Under the pieces are notes generated by a model. It ran no database searches. It was not told the origin of the DNA and was given only the letters and a program-made list of their open reading frames with translations. 40,512 bases of DNA. Origin: Cyclobacterium sp. 1_MG-2023. Its GTDB lineage: Bacteria; Bacteroidota; Bacteroidia; Cytophagales; Cyclobacteriaceae. Location: contig NZ_JAUOPC010000023.1 of the NCBI RefSeq assembly GCF_030546805.1, positions 1 to 40,512 on the forward strand, written 5' to 3'. Below, one piece after another: positions 27,431 through 36,153 of the stretch. The translations under genes were made by a program, and so were the position numbers. The first letter of the stretch is position 1, and the number at the start of each line of letters is the position of its first letter.

Positions 27431-27590
27431 AGATAAAAAATTTCTGATACTTCTTGTTTATTATGATAGTACCTACACTCAGTCTAGGTCAATAAGTTAT
27501 ACCCTACTAGGAGTAGATTGCATCTAGTCCTTATTATCAAAAAAAGTACATCCGGAAGACCATCTGTTACTTTAAAAAATTGAAAGAACC

Positions 27591-27846
27591 CTGCTCAACC
27601 CCCGTTGGGGTTGAGGAATTAATCGAGTATTGGCCGTCCATGGGTATGCACCCATGGCTATTGTTGTTAAAGCCCTATAGGCTTCTTTGAATTCGTAAGA
27701 TTGAATTTGTTTGTAAAACTATTGCGTTAGCATCAATTACCTCACAAATCCCAGGTCTGAAGGACCTGAACTATAATAACCGTGAGTGGCAACTCACGGA
27801 AAAGCTGTTACCTACCTTTACCACAACCCCGGATGGGGTTGAACAG
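27591..27846 (+). repeat. Multi-hairpin element E (right of IS110)
   Basis: A 256-bp core with the left terminus CTGCTCAACCC (one change) and right terminus GGGTTGAACAG. The left palindrome (27509-27531, one mismatch) and leader are present. No right palindrome is seen; the sequence passes directly into the spacer before the sigma-factor gene. Same orientation as elements A-D. Confidence 0.83.
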
Positions 27847-28022
27847 TGATACGAAAAACAAGTTCTTTTTTCTGAAAAAAGATACTTTATAAAGCCTTGT
27901 TAATGAACCCTCAGGGGAAAAATGTTAACTTGATTCTTCTCAGAATAATATTATAAAATATTTTACCTTCCGTTTCCAACCTTTTGCCGGGTTTCTGACT
28001 CTTTTATACATACGGACGAAAA

Positions 28023-28553
28023 ATGAGTATACCAAAGCCAGATGCGACACTAATAAAAAAGATCAACCAAAATGATCGAAATGCTCAGTTTCAGTTATTT
28101 GAAATGACCAAAGGCATGTTGTACTCAACTTGCTACAGAATAATCGGTAATGAGGAAGAGGCGCATGACATCTTACAAGAGGTATATGTAGAAGTTTTTC
28201 AAAACATTCGAAAACTAAAAAACCCTGAAGCCTTAATCTCATGGATGAAGACCATAGCCGTACGCAAAGCGATACACTGTAGCAAAAAGAGAATCTATTT
28301 TGAACCGGTAGAAAATCAAAATATGGAGACCACCGAAGCTTTCGACTCTTGGTTTGATGCAGAAATTTTGGATCAGGCCATACTAAGTCTTCCTTCAGGT
28401 GCCAAGGCTGTTTTTCTACTCACGACAGTGGAAGGCTATTCGCATAAGGAAACGGCAAACCTACTTAGTATCACAGTGAGCACTTCAAAATCGCAGTTGC
28501 ATTATGCCAAATCATTACTTAAAAGTAGAATCACTAAGCTCCTAAAGGCATGA
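28023..28553 (+). CDS. ECF RNA polymerase sigma factor
   Basis: A 176-residue sigma-70 family protein of the extracytoplasmic-function type. Region 2 spans about 25-90 (AHDILQEVYVEVFQNIRKLKNPEALISWMKTIAVRKAI). Region 4 spans about 115-170 (LPSGAKAVFLLTTVEGYSHKETANLLSITVSTSKSQLHYAKSLLK), the helix-turn-helix that reads the -35 element. The next gene, a single-pass membrane protein, overlaps its stop (ATGA), the usual coupling of an ECF factor with its anti-sigma factor. It is not next to an STN-type receptor, so it is unlikely to be a classical SusC-linked sigma. The target promoters are not shown by the sequence. Confidence 0.92.
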   Translation: MSIPKPDATLIKKINQNDRNAQFQLFEMTKGMLYSTCYRIIGNEEEAHDILQEVYVEVFQNIRKLKNPEALISWMKTIAVRKAIHCSKKRIYFEPVENQNMETTEAFDSWFDAEILDQAILSLPSGAKAVFLLTTVEGYSHKETANLLSITVSTSKSQLHYAKSLLKSRITKLLKA

Positions 28554-29215
28554 AGACACACAACCCCAACCCAGAGCTTTGGAATAAGATTTTAGAGAGG
28601 AAAACCTTCGATAAACAGCTGGAAGAAAATAGCAGAAAACTTCCCATCAGGGAGCCTAATGCTGAGATTTGGGGACAGATTGAAAAAAGGCTTGAGGAAC
28701 CGAAAAGGCCGGTAATCTGGTATTACTTAGGCGCAGCGGCCATTGCCATGTTCATGCTTTTTTCCGGTATTGCTTATTTCTTTCCCGCTCAGGTGGATGA
28801 AAAAAAACCTTTGCTTACAGAAAAAACAGTGTCCACTTCTCCTGAAGGTTCGGCTACAAGGAAACCTTCAAACCCACTGTCCAAGACCAGTGAAGAAATA
28901 ACAATGAATGAACTCCCTCCTTCAAAGGTGGCCATTTCTTCCCCTTTGAAACGTGAGAAAATAATACCCATAGAGGTAGCGCCAATTGTATTGAGCCCGT
29001 TCCAACTAAAAAAAGAACACACCATTGACAAAGCAAGTATCTACCGGCCAATGGCAGACAATATAAAAACTTACCATAAAGTAAAAATCACTTGGGAAGC
29101 GGAAAAACCTAGATCAGGCGGTTCTCCTTTTGGTAGAAAAGAAAAAATACAAGTAGAAAACGTCAATTACCCGACGGCCACAATACAAGTAAAATTCAAT
29201 AAATCAAAAAACTAA
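28550..29215 (+). CDS. Single-pass membrane protein, probable anti-sigma factor
   Basis: A 221-residue protein with a cytoplasmic N-terminal part of about 55 residues, one transmembrane segment at about 56-78 (VIWYYLGAAAIAMFMLFSGIAYFF) and a proline- and serine-rich periplasmic part. The N-terminus has two similar Trp-containing segments, NPNPELWNKILERK and EPNAEIWGQIEKRLEE, which could be a repeated sigma-binding helix. No zinc-finger motif (HxxxCxxC) is seen. The start overlaps the sigma-factor stop by 4 bp, and this coupling with one membrane span is the main reason for the anti-sigma call. The periplasmic part could sense the product of the next gene, 19 bp downstream. Confidence 0.65.
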   Translation: MKTHNPNPELWNKILERKTFDKQLEENSRKLPIREPNAEIWGQIEKRLEEPKRPVIWYYLGAAAIAMFMLFSGIAYFFPAQVDEKKPLLTEKTVSTSPEGSATRKPSNPLSKTSEEITMNELPPSKVAISSPLKREKIIPIEVAPIVLSPFQLKKEHTIDKASIYRPMADNIKTYHKVKITWEAEKPRSGGSPFGRKEKIQVENVNYPTATIQVKFNKSKN

Positions 29216-29234
29216 TATTCTAAATTCTTAAGTT

Positions 29235-29999
29235 ATGAAAAGATTACTCCAATTGTCTTTAATGGCATTGCTATGCGCAATCCAATTTGAAATCCTTGCT
29301 CAGGATGTAGAAAACCAATTGCCCAAAAACACCCAAGACTGGATGGACGAAGATTGGCCGGTTACTGATTCGCTTGCTTTTGAATTGCCCAATCAAGGGA
29401 AACTCTTGTTATTATTCAATTCCGAGGAGCACAATCCGGAGGATTTGACATTAAAATTCAAACCCATTCTAAAAAAGGCAACTGATTTCCCAGAATTTAA
29501 AACCATTACCTATAGGTTAGCCGAAGCATTCCCTCAGACCAGTCTGGACAGGGTGCTTCTCAACATTGAAAAAAATTATGTCCCTTATGCAGACCGACTA
29601 GAGTTAACCTTTCCTGTAGGGCTAGATTATACGGGAGGCTATTTTACCCCCGAAATTGGGTTTAGGAGTAAAATATCCTGGAGAAAATTCGATATTGGAG
29701 CATCGATTACCAATTCCGTTTTTTTCCCGGAAAAAATTGAAAACAAGGTATCGGTCAATCACAATTGGTTTTTGAATGCAGAATTCAGTTGGGAACTATT
29801 CAATCCGAAATCCAATAATAAAAACATGATAGGGATTGGCTACCTATTGAATGATGAGAAAAGCCAGCTTTTTGACCAAACCACCATTAAAGCCTTCTAC
29901 AGAAGGCAAGTCAGCCAGGTCATTTCCATACAAGTAGGTCTGGTAGGCACCAATAACCTGAACACCTTCTATCCCACCATAGGTGTTAGGTTTTGGTAA
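29235..29999 (+). CDS. Predicted outer-membrane protein of unknown family
   Basis: A 254-residue exported protein with a signal peptide of about 22 residues (ending FEILAQ). The second half reads as alternating amphipathic strands (LELTFPVGLDYTGGYFTPEIGFRSKISWRKFDIGASIT and so on) and ends in GVRFW, a C-terminal aromatic typical of outer-membrane barrels. The first half is more polar and could be a periplasmic domain. I do not recognise the family. It is third in the sigma/anti-sigma operon, 19 bp after the second gene, so it may be the envelope component that the regulatory pair monitors or controls. A hairpin at 30014-30039 follows. Confidence 0.65.
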   Translation: MKRLLQLSLMALLCAIQFEILAQDVENQLPKNTQDWMDEDWPVTDSLAFELPNQGKLLLLFNSEEHNPEDLTLKFKPILKKATDFPEFKTITYRLAEAFPQTSLDRVLLNIEKNYVPYADRLELTFPVGLDYTGGYFTPEIGFRSKISWRKFDIGASITNSVFFPEKIENKVSVNHNWFLNAEFSWELFNPKSNNKNMIGIGYLLNDEKSQLFDQTTIKAFYRRQVSQVISIQVGLVGTNNLNTFYPTIGVRFW

Positions 30000-30013
30000 A
30001 ACCTACAGTACCC

Positions 30014-30039
30014 CCCTCCTAACTCCATTATTAGGAGGG
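30014..30039 (+). terminator. Probable terminator after the sigma-factor operon
   Basis: A 9-bp perfect stem, CCCTCCTAA with TTAGGAGGG, and an 8-base loop. The T-rich tail is weak (TGGTGATTTCTTC), so it is less certain than the other terminators here. Confidence 0.6.
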
Positions 30040-30709
30040 TGGTGATTTCTTCGAACATTTTATTTTAATACCTGTCCTGTACTGAAGGAATTCTCAAAAT
30101 TTTCCGTGTCTAGACCAAGTATCCACTTGTGAAAGTACCCATGTATTATAGACATAAACCAAATTAATCTCCATTCGCTACAAGCCAATCCATACTTACC
30201 ATAGCTAAATACTCAAACAAAAAACCTGAACCTCAGCATTAATTTCACCTGCAAAAACAGACATAAAAATCAACAAAAAGTGATATCGATGACATGAACT
30301 CATCAATTTTGAATGAATAATAATAAAATGACAATACTTACATTTGAAAATAGGCCAGATTTATCCTTATCTGACTTGAAAATCAAGGTCGAAAATGCTT
30401 TTATATAAATTTTAACTATTATTTTTTTTAAGAGAAAAAAATTTTTAATATGCGATAATGAAAATAATTATAAATAAGCCAAATAGAACGTTAAACCTGT
30501 CTTTTTATGTATAAAAACAGAGAAACACGATAAATAATTTGCTTAAAAGCTTAAACAAAGCTTTAAACAAAACTTTTATCTGTTACTTTATATAAATATT
30601 TAACCGTTCATCACCAAACTATTTGCCAATGAAATAAATAAAATTGCCCAAAACCCAAATATAAGTAAGGATTCCCATTTGAATCTAAAACAATTAACAA
30701 TAATCCATT
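30040..30709. other. Long AT-rich spacer upstream of the second SusC gene
   Basis: About 670 bp with no gene and very low GC in 30380-30620. It should hold the promoter and any operator for the downstream SusC/D and enzyme cluster. A small inverted repeat, AAAGCTT-AAACA-AAGCTTT, lies at 30546-30564. Its role is unknown. Confidence 0.6.
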
Positions 30710-33700
30710 ATGAAAAGAAAACTACTCACGCGACTAGTGGTGAAACCGATATCATCACTAGCGACTTTATCGTTCTGCTTGTTTTCAGGGAGCTTAATGG
30801 CTCAGCAAACAAGTTTGGACAACAACTTAAAAAACATCGAACAAAACGCATTATCGACTGCCTCTATTTCCAAAGTAGGCAAAACGAAAGTAGCAGACTT
30901 GTTTGATGTTACGATATCAGGTACCGTATTAGACAACAATGGCCAGCCGATTCCTGGTGCCACTGTCTCTGTTCCGGGAACCTCCATAGGCACCGCAACC
31001 GATCTAGACGGTAAATACACCCTCACCGTACCGGACAATTCATCTATTGTTATTTCATTTATTGGTTTTGAAAGCCAAACTGTAGAAGTTGGCAATCAAT
31101 CTACCATAGATGTAACCCTTACCATGAGTACCCAAGCCTTGGATGAAGTGGTTGTTATTGGTTATGGTACGCAAAAGAAGAAAGACCTTACCGGAGCTGT
31201 AATCAACGTGCAGGCCGAAGAGGTAATGAAATACAAACCTACCTCAGTTTCTGAAATCTTAAGAACAACAGTACCGGGTTTGAGTGTGGGTTACTCTACT
31301 AGTGCAAAAAATATTCCTAGTTTCAATGTGCGAGGAGACGCTTCAATTAAAGCCGATTTGGATGGAGATGGTGACAAGGAAGAAGAAAGAGCGGCTAACC
31401 AACCACTTATTGTATTAGATGGAGTAATTTTCCGTGGTGACCTTGCAGAGATCAATCCAAACACCATTGAAAGTGTGGATGTTTTGAAAGATGCAAGTGC
31501 GGCCGCCGTATATGGTTCCCAAGCAACCAATGGCGTTGTTATTTTCACTACCAAAAGAGGTGAATATGGCAAACCACAAATTTCTTTTAGTTCTAGAATT
31601 GGACTGGTAACCGGAGCAAGAAGACAGCAAACCCATAAAGGAGGAGATGACGTATTGAATTGGTTGACAGATATGAATGAGTCGATTACCAATACCATTA
31701 CCGAGCCTTGGACCAGGTTTAGGGATTATTACAGCATTGATGCCCAATACCAAGATGATTGGTTGGCAGCTAATGGTATCCCCGGTGAGACAGACCCAAA
31801 TGCAATCAATCTTGCTAGGGTAAATAATTTTGGTTTTTGGGAAAATGAAATTGAGAATTACCAGAATGGTGTTTCTTACGATTGGCAAGACTTCTTGTTT
31901 CACACAGGCGTCAGACAAGATTATGATGTAAGTGTTTCCGGAAGAAATGAAAGGGTGTCTTATTTTTACTCTTTGGGGTATAGCAACAGAGAGTCCGTTC
32001 AAATAGGTGAATCATTTGAAACCATCACTTCCCGATTGAATTTGGATGTCAACTTGGCAGAGTTTTTCACCATTGGAGCAAACGCTTCTTTTACTTATCA
32101 AAACGAAGGTCAAGAACCTGTAGGCAGTGGAAGTTATAGGGTTTTTTCTCCTTATGACCAACCATGGAAAAATGGCATGCCAAGAACAAGAGAAAACCTA
32201 ACTGATCAGGCTGCAGGCTCAAACATCAGTAATCCATACCAAACGCCTTCTTGGAATACAAGAAGTTATTCTAGGTTTATGATTAATCCTACCTTGTATG
32301 CTTCTGTTAACTTACCGGGAAACTTTACATTAAGGACAGATTATACTCCTCGGTTTGATGTTTATAAAAGATTTGACCTAGATGAAAAAGGAAATCCTCA
32401 AGAGGCCGTAGATAAAGCTGAGAGACAATACGATGATTTCTTCTCCTGGCAGTCTAATACTACCTTAAATTGGGACAAGTCTTTTGGGGAACACAGGGTC
32501 AACTTTACAGGCTTGTACAATGCTGAGCAAAGTAAGAGCTGGCAAACTGTTGCTTATACAAACAATTTCTCACCGACAGCTGCTCTAGGCTATGGAGCCA
32601 TGCAATTGGGACTTAACCCAACCATGTCTTCTTATGACGAAACAAATTCCAGAACTGGATTAATGGGCAGGGTAAGTTATGCTTATAGCGACAAATACAA
32701 CTTCTCTGCGTCCGTCAGAAGGGATGGTTACTCTAGGTTTGGTTTGCAAAACATCTATGGTAATTTCCCTTCTGTATCTGCTGCATGGACCATTAGTAAT
32801 GAAGACTTTATGCAGAGCAAAACCCTTAACTACTTGAAATTAAGGTTAAGTTATGGTGTAAATGGAAACAGTAGTGGTTTGGAAGCATATAATGCTTATC
32901 CAAAATTAGATAATGGAATCATGCTAAACTATGATGGCGGATATATTCCTACACCTTATACAGAAATCACCAGAATAGCTAATCCAAACCTTTCTTGGGA
33001 ACGAACAGGTTCTTTTAATGTAGGTATAGATTTTGGGCTTTTCAGTGATAGGTTAAGCGGTTCATTTGATGCTTATCAATCAGAAACCAGAGATTTACTT
33101 TTGGATCAAAAATTACCTGAGCTAACTGGTTTTGAATCTGTTAAAACCAATATTGGCAACTTACAAAACCGAGGTTTTGATTTGGGATTAAACTCCATCA
33201 ATGTTTCTACTGCCAATTTTGTTTGGACTTCTGCATTTAATGTTACTTATCGGACAAACAAAATCACTACTTTAGGAAATGCCCCTACTGAAACTACCGA
33301 TAGTGAAGGAAATACAGTAATGAAAGAAGCTGACGATTTACAAAACGGATGGTTTATAGGTGAAAACAAGGATATCATTTGGGATTGGGAACTAGATGGT
33401 GTATACCAACTGGGAGAAGAAGCAGAAGCTGCAGAGTATGGTTTGTTTCCAGGTGATTTTAGGTTTGTAGATCAAGATGGTGATGGTGACATTGACATTG
33501 ATGACAAGGTATTCCTTGGCTTAACCAACAACCCTTGGTACATCACTTTAAGAAACGACTTTGAATACAAAGGTTTTGATATGGGTGTAATATTCCTTGC
33601 CAGACTAGGCTATAAAGGAGGGACTTCTGAACCTTTCAATAATTCACAACAGTACATCAAAAACCACAACTGGTACGATATTCCTTATTGGACTCCACTA

Positions 33701-33973
33701 AACGGGCAAAATGACTTTGCCAGAATCAACTCCATTAATTTAGGTGGTGGTAGCGCATGGTTGAGTAAATCCTATGTAAGACTTCAAAATATTTCCGTAG
33801 GTTATAGCCTTCCGCAAAATATCTTGGAAAAAGTAAAAGCAAATAGGGTAAGACTAGCAGTAAATATTGAAAACGTAGCAGTTTTCACCCCTTGGATCAA
33901 AGAGTTAGGTGATCCTGAATCTGCCAGAGAAATGCCTCGAACTTATTCATTTAGTTTGGATGTAACTTTCTAA
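30710..33973 (+). CDS. SusC/RagA-family TonB-linked outer-membrane protein (second locus)
   Basis: A 1087-residue SusC transporter. Signal peptide 1-31 (ends SLMAQ), a polar stretch of about 35 residues, a CarboxypepD_reg-like domain at about 67-140 and the SusC signature EVVVIGYGTQKKK at 146-158. The plug contains FNVRGDASI and ESVDVLKDASAAAVYGSQATNGVVIFTTKRG, and a barrel ends in SFSLDVTF. Unusually, the plug carries an acidic insertion, DLDGDGDKEEE at about 216-226, shaped like a calcium loop between RGD and the conserved PLIVLDGV. The usual DQDGDGDIDIDD loop is present further on. SusD follows after 49 bp, and downstream enzymes suggest a glycoside-type ligand. No STN domain is seen. Confidence 0.95.
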   Translation: MKRKLLTRLVVKPISSLATLSFCLFSGSLMAQQTSLDNNLKNIEQNALSTASISKVGKTKVADLFDVTISGTVLDNNGQPIPGATVSVPGTSIGTATDLDGKYTLTVPDNSSIVISFIGFESQTVEVGNQSTIDVTLTMSTQALDEVVVIGYGTQKKKDLTGAVINVQAEEVMKYKPTSVSEILRTTVPGLSVGYSTSAKNIPSFNVRGDASIKADLDGDGDKEEERAANQPLIVLDGVIFRGDLAEINPNTIESVDVLKDASAAAVYGSQATNGVVIFTTKRGEYGKPQISFSSRIGLVTGARRQQTHKGGDDVLNWLTDMNESITNTITEPWTRFRDYYSIDAQYQDDWLAANGIPGETDPNAINLARVNNFGFWENEIENYQNGVSYDWQDFLFHTGVRQDYDVSVSGRNERVSYFYSLGYSNRESVQIGESFETITSRLNLDVNLAEFFTIGANASFTYQNEGQEPVGSGSYRVFSPYDQPWKNGMPRTRENLTDQAAGSNISNPYQTPSWNTRSYSRFMINPTLYASVNLPGNFTLRTDYTPRFDVYKRFDLDEKGNPQEAVDKAERQYDDFFSWQSNTTLNWDKSFGEHRVNFTGLYNAEQSKSWQTVAYTNNFSPTAALGYGAMQLGLNPTMSSYDETNSRTGLMGRVSYAYSDKYNFSASVRRDGYSRFGLQNIYGNFPSVSAAWTISNEDFMQSKTLNYLKLRLSYGVNGNSSGLEAYNAYPKLDNGIMLNYDGGYIPTPYTEITRIANPNLSWERTGSFNVGIDFGLFSDRLSGSFDAYQSETRDLLLDQKLPELTGFESVKTNIGNLQNRGFDLGLNSINVSTANFVWTSAFNVTYRTNKITTLGNAPTETTDSEGNTVMKEADDLQNGWFIGENKDIIWDWELDGVYQLGEEAEAAEYGLFPGDFRFVDQDGDGDIDIDDKVFLGLTNNPWYITLRNDFEYKGFDMGVIFLARLGYKGGTSEPFNNSQQYIKNHNWYDIPYWTPLNGQNDFARINSINLGGGSAWLSKSYVRLQNISVGYSLPQNILEKVKANRVRLAVNIENVAVFTPWIKELGDPESAREMPRTYSFSLDVTF

Positions 33974-34022
33974 AACCAATTACACTTGAAGTTTTGGAAA
34001 AACAAATTTAAAAAAGAAAAAA

Positions 34023-36044
34023 ATGAAAAAGATAAATATATTAAAAGGAATAATATTCCCTGTATTCCTATTACTGTCATTCTCCTGTAGTGATGAATTT
34101 CTGAATGAGGAACCCCAGTCGTTTCTTATTCCAGAAAGTACCTTTAGTGATCCCGCAGGATTGCAGACTGCACTAGATGGTGCATATCTTGGGGTTTTCA
34201 GTCAATGGAATGGAGACACAAGAGAACTGATGTTCAACAGTAATATGAGTGATGCCTCAGTAGTTTCTGCTACTGATAAACCGGATGCATTTGTGGATTT
34301 ACGTGTGTACGCTACACCTACAAATAGCAGAAACAATGATGCCGGTCGTGCAAGGTCATTTTATGCAGACAACTATGACCATATCAAGAAAGCCAATACT
34401 GTAATTGATTTTATCGATATCCCGGAATGGGACGGTGGAGCCAATGATCCTGAGAGAAATCACTTGTTAGGTTCTGCCTATTTTCTTAGGGCTTTCTTCT
34501 ATATGCAATTGACCATGGACTTTGGCAATGTAGCTTTCCCATTAAACGTTGTCCAAGGTGCAAGAAGAGATTTTAAAGCCTTTAATATGCAAGGGATTTG
34601 GGATCAAATGATTGTGGATTTGGAATATGCGGTACAGCATGTAAAACCCAAAAGCCAGATTGCAATAGGTCAAGCACCTAAGGATGCTGTACGAATCCTA
34701 TTGGCCAAGTACTATATGCTCAACTTACGTTTTGCCGATGCAGAACAATTAATGGATGATGTAATCAATGGCGGTGAATCACAACTTTTCACAGACGATA
34801 TGATTCCATCTGATGTTTCTGAAGTAGAAGTAGCCAATACAGTTAACCCAAATACAGGAAATCCTCTCCCTGGAAGAAGTGGTTACGCCTCTGCAGATGC
34901 TGTCAATTACCTACACATGGACAAAGGTGCCCAAAAATCCAGTAATCCTGAAGGAATCTGGTTGGTCGTCAATGAACCATTTATTTTAGGTACCCAAGGA
35001 AGATCTGCAAGAATCAGAGCATGGGGACCAAACTTTGTAAGTACAAACCTTGGGGTTTGGGAGCCTGGTACTACCAGAACCGGTACTGATGTACAGCAAT
35101 CTACTAGCGACGAAAGAGGTAGAATGATGAAAAAATGGGGTAGAGGTCAAGGATTTGCCAGACCTACCAATTATTCTCAATATGACATCTGGAACTTTAA
35201 AGGGAAAATTGACGAACAAGATTACCGTCACAAAGACTTGAACTGGTTTGAAATGGAGGATGTTTTGTACGACAACCCTTCTCTATTGGAAGACGGAAGT
35301 GAATATTATCTTGAGCCCCTTCGTTTGTATGATGACAATGGGAACTTAACTTGCCAGGATACCATCAGGTGCTGGTATGGTTATCCGAGGTACAAATTCT
35401 ACTCTGTAAATCAACAAGACAGGCCTGACAGACAAGATGGAGGTAAAATGGACATGTACATCATGAGAATTGCCGAAGCTTATTTGGTAAGGGCTGAAGC
35501 ACGCTTATGGCAAGACGATTTTGCCGGCGCAGCGGAAGACATCAACACCATCCGCCAAAGAGCCAATGCAATCGACATGTATACTGTTGCTGATGTTCAG
35601 ACAGACGGAATTGGTGCTGTACTCGACGAAAGAAACAGGGAATTATTCGGTGAAGAATACCGACACGATGAGTTGGTTCGTATTTCAGTGATTTTTGCCA
35701 AGAGTGGTAAAATGGCTTACAATGGCAAGACCTACTCTATCTCAGGTTCGGATATAGAAAAATCCATTTCAGCAGATAGTTTTTACTATGACAGAATGAT
35801 GGAAAAAAACACTTTCTTTAGAGATGAAGTGCCATGGGCTACTTATAACACCACCAAATACACCATGGATCCTATGCATGTTTACTGGCCTGTTTATCAG
35901 CCATACCTAGTAGGTAATGTGGATGCGACCTTGAACCAAACTACCGGTTACAATGGTGCAGAAGACAATATTGAACCATTGGTTCATGTGGTTCAACCTG
36001 CAGGGGCTCCCAATGAGGACCCTATGAGAGCCATTGGTGAATAA
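34023..36044 (+). CDS. SusD/RagB-family surface lipoprotein (second locus)
   Basis: A 673-residue lipoprotein with signal ending LSFSC (Cys22). It opens SDEFLNEEPQSFLIPESTF, keeps the SusD helical landmark HLLGSAYFLRAFFYMQLTMDFGNVAFPL, and later has YIMRIAEAYLVRAEARLWQDDFAGAAEDINTIRQRA and DERNRELFGEEYRHDELVRISV. It is longer than most SusD proteins (about 500-600), with extra sequence in the middle that may shape a larger binding face. It partners the SusC 49 bp upstream. A terminator follows at 36064-36098. Confidence 0.93.
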   Translation: MKKINILKGIIFPVFLLLSFSCSDEFLNEEPQSFLIPESTFSDPAGLQTALDGAYLGVFSQWNGDTRELMFNSNMSDASVVSATDKPDAFVDLRVYATPTNSRNNDAGRARSFYADNYDHIKKANTVIDFIDIPEWDGGANDPERNHLLGSAYFLRAFFYMQLTMDFGNVAFPLNVVQGARRDFKAFNMQGIWDQMIVDLEYAVQHVKPKSQIAIGQAPKDAVRILLAKYYMLNLRFADAEQLMDDVINGGESQLFTDDMIPSDVSEVEVANTVNPNTGNPLPGRSGYASADAVNYLHMDKGAQKSSNPEGIWLVVNEPFILGTQGRSARIRAWGPNFVSTNLGVWEPGTTRTGTDVQQSTSDERGRMMKKWGRGQGFARPTNYSQYDIWNFKGKIDEQDYRHKDLNWFEMEDVLYDNPSLLEDGSEYYLEPLRLYDDNGNLTCQDTIRCWYGYPRYKFYSVNQQDRPDRQDGGKMDMYIMRIAEAYLVRAEARLWQDDFAGAAEDINTIRQRANAIDMYTVADVQTDGIGAVLDERNRELFGEEYRHDELVRISVIFAKSGKMAYNGKTYSISGSDIEKSISADSFYYDRMMEKNTFFRDEVPWATYNTTKYTMDPMHVYWPVYQPYLVGNVDATLNQTTGYNGAEDNIEPLVHVVQPAGAPNEDPMRAIGE

Positions 36045-36063
36045 AAGTTACCTTTAATAAATT

Positions 36064-36098
36064 AATTCCCCTGATGTCATCATTTCGTCAGGGGAATT
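36064..36098 (+). terminator. Terminator after the second SusD
   Basis: An 11-bp perfect stem, AATTCCCCTGA with TCAGGGGAATT, and a 13-base loop. The outer AT-rich flanks can extend the pairing. It could work in either direction. Confidence 0.8.
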
Positions 36099-36153
36099 TA
36101 TTAATTTAAAGGGTCTAATTAGTTATAACTTCAATAATAAACCAATTTTGAAT

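Larger units (their letters stand above)
26036..27474 (+). mobile_element. IS110-family insertion sequence (limits approximate)
   Basis: About 1.4 kb, the normal size for IS110, with no terminal inverted repeats, as expected for this family. A non-coding left end of about 240 bp precedes a DEDD transposase gene, and the right non-coding end is short (about 45 bp), which fits the IS110 rather than the IS1111 group. Similar motifs occur near both ends: ATAGTGCC at about 26044 and ATAGTACC at 27466-27473. Exact ends need an empty-site comparison. It sits between multi-hairpin elements D and E. Confidence 0.7.

Noticed and set aside
36148-36153. TTG start for the Gfo/Idh/MocA gene
   Set aside because: An ATG two codons later (36154) gives the same Tat signal and is the more likely start.
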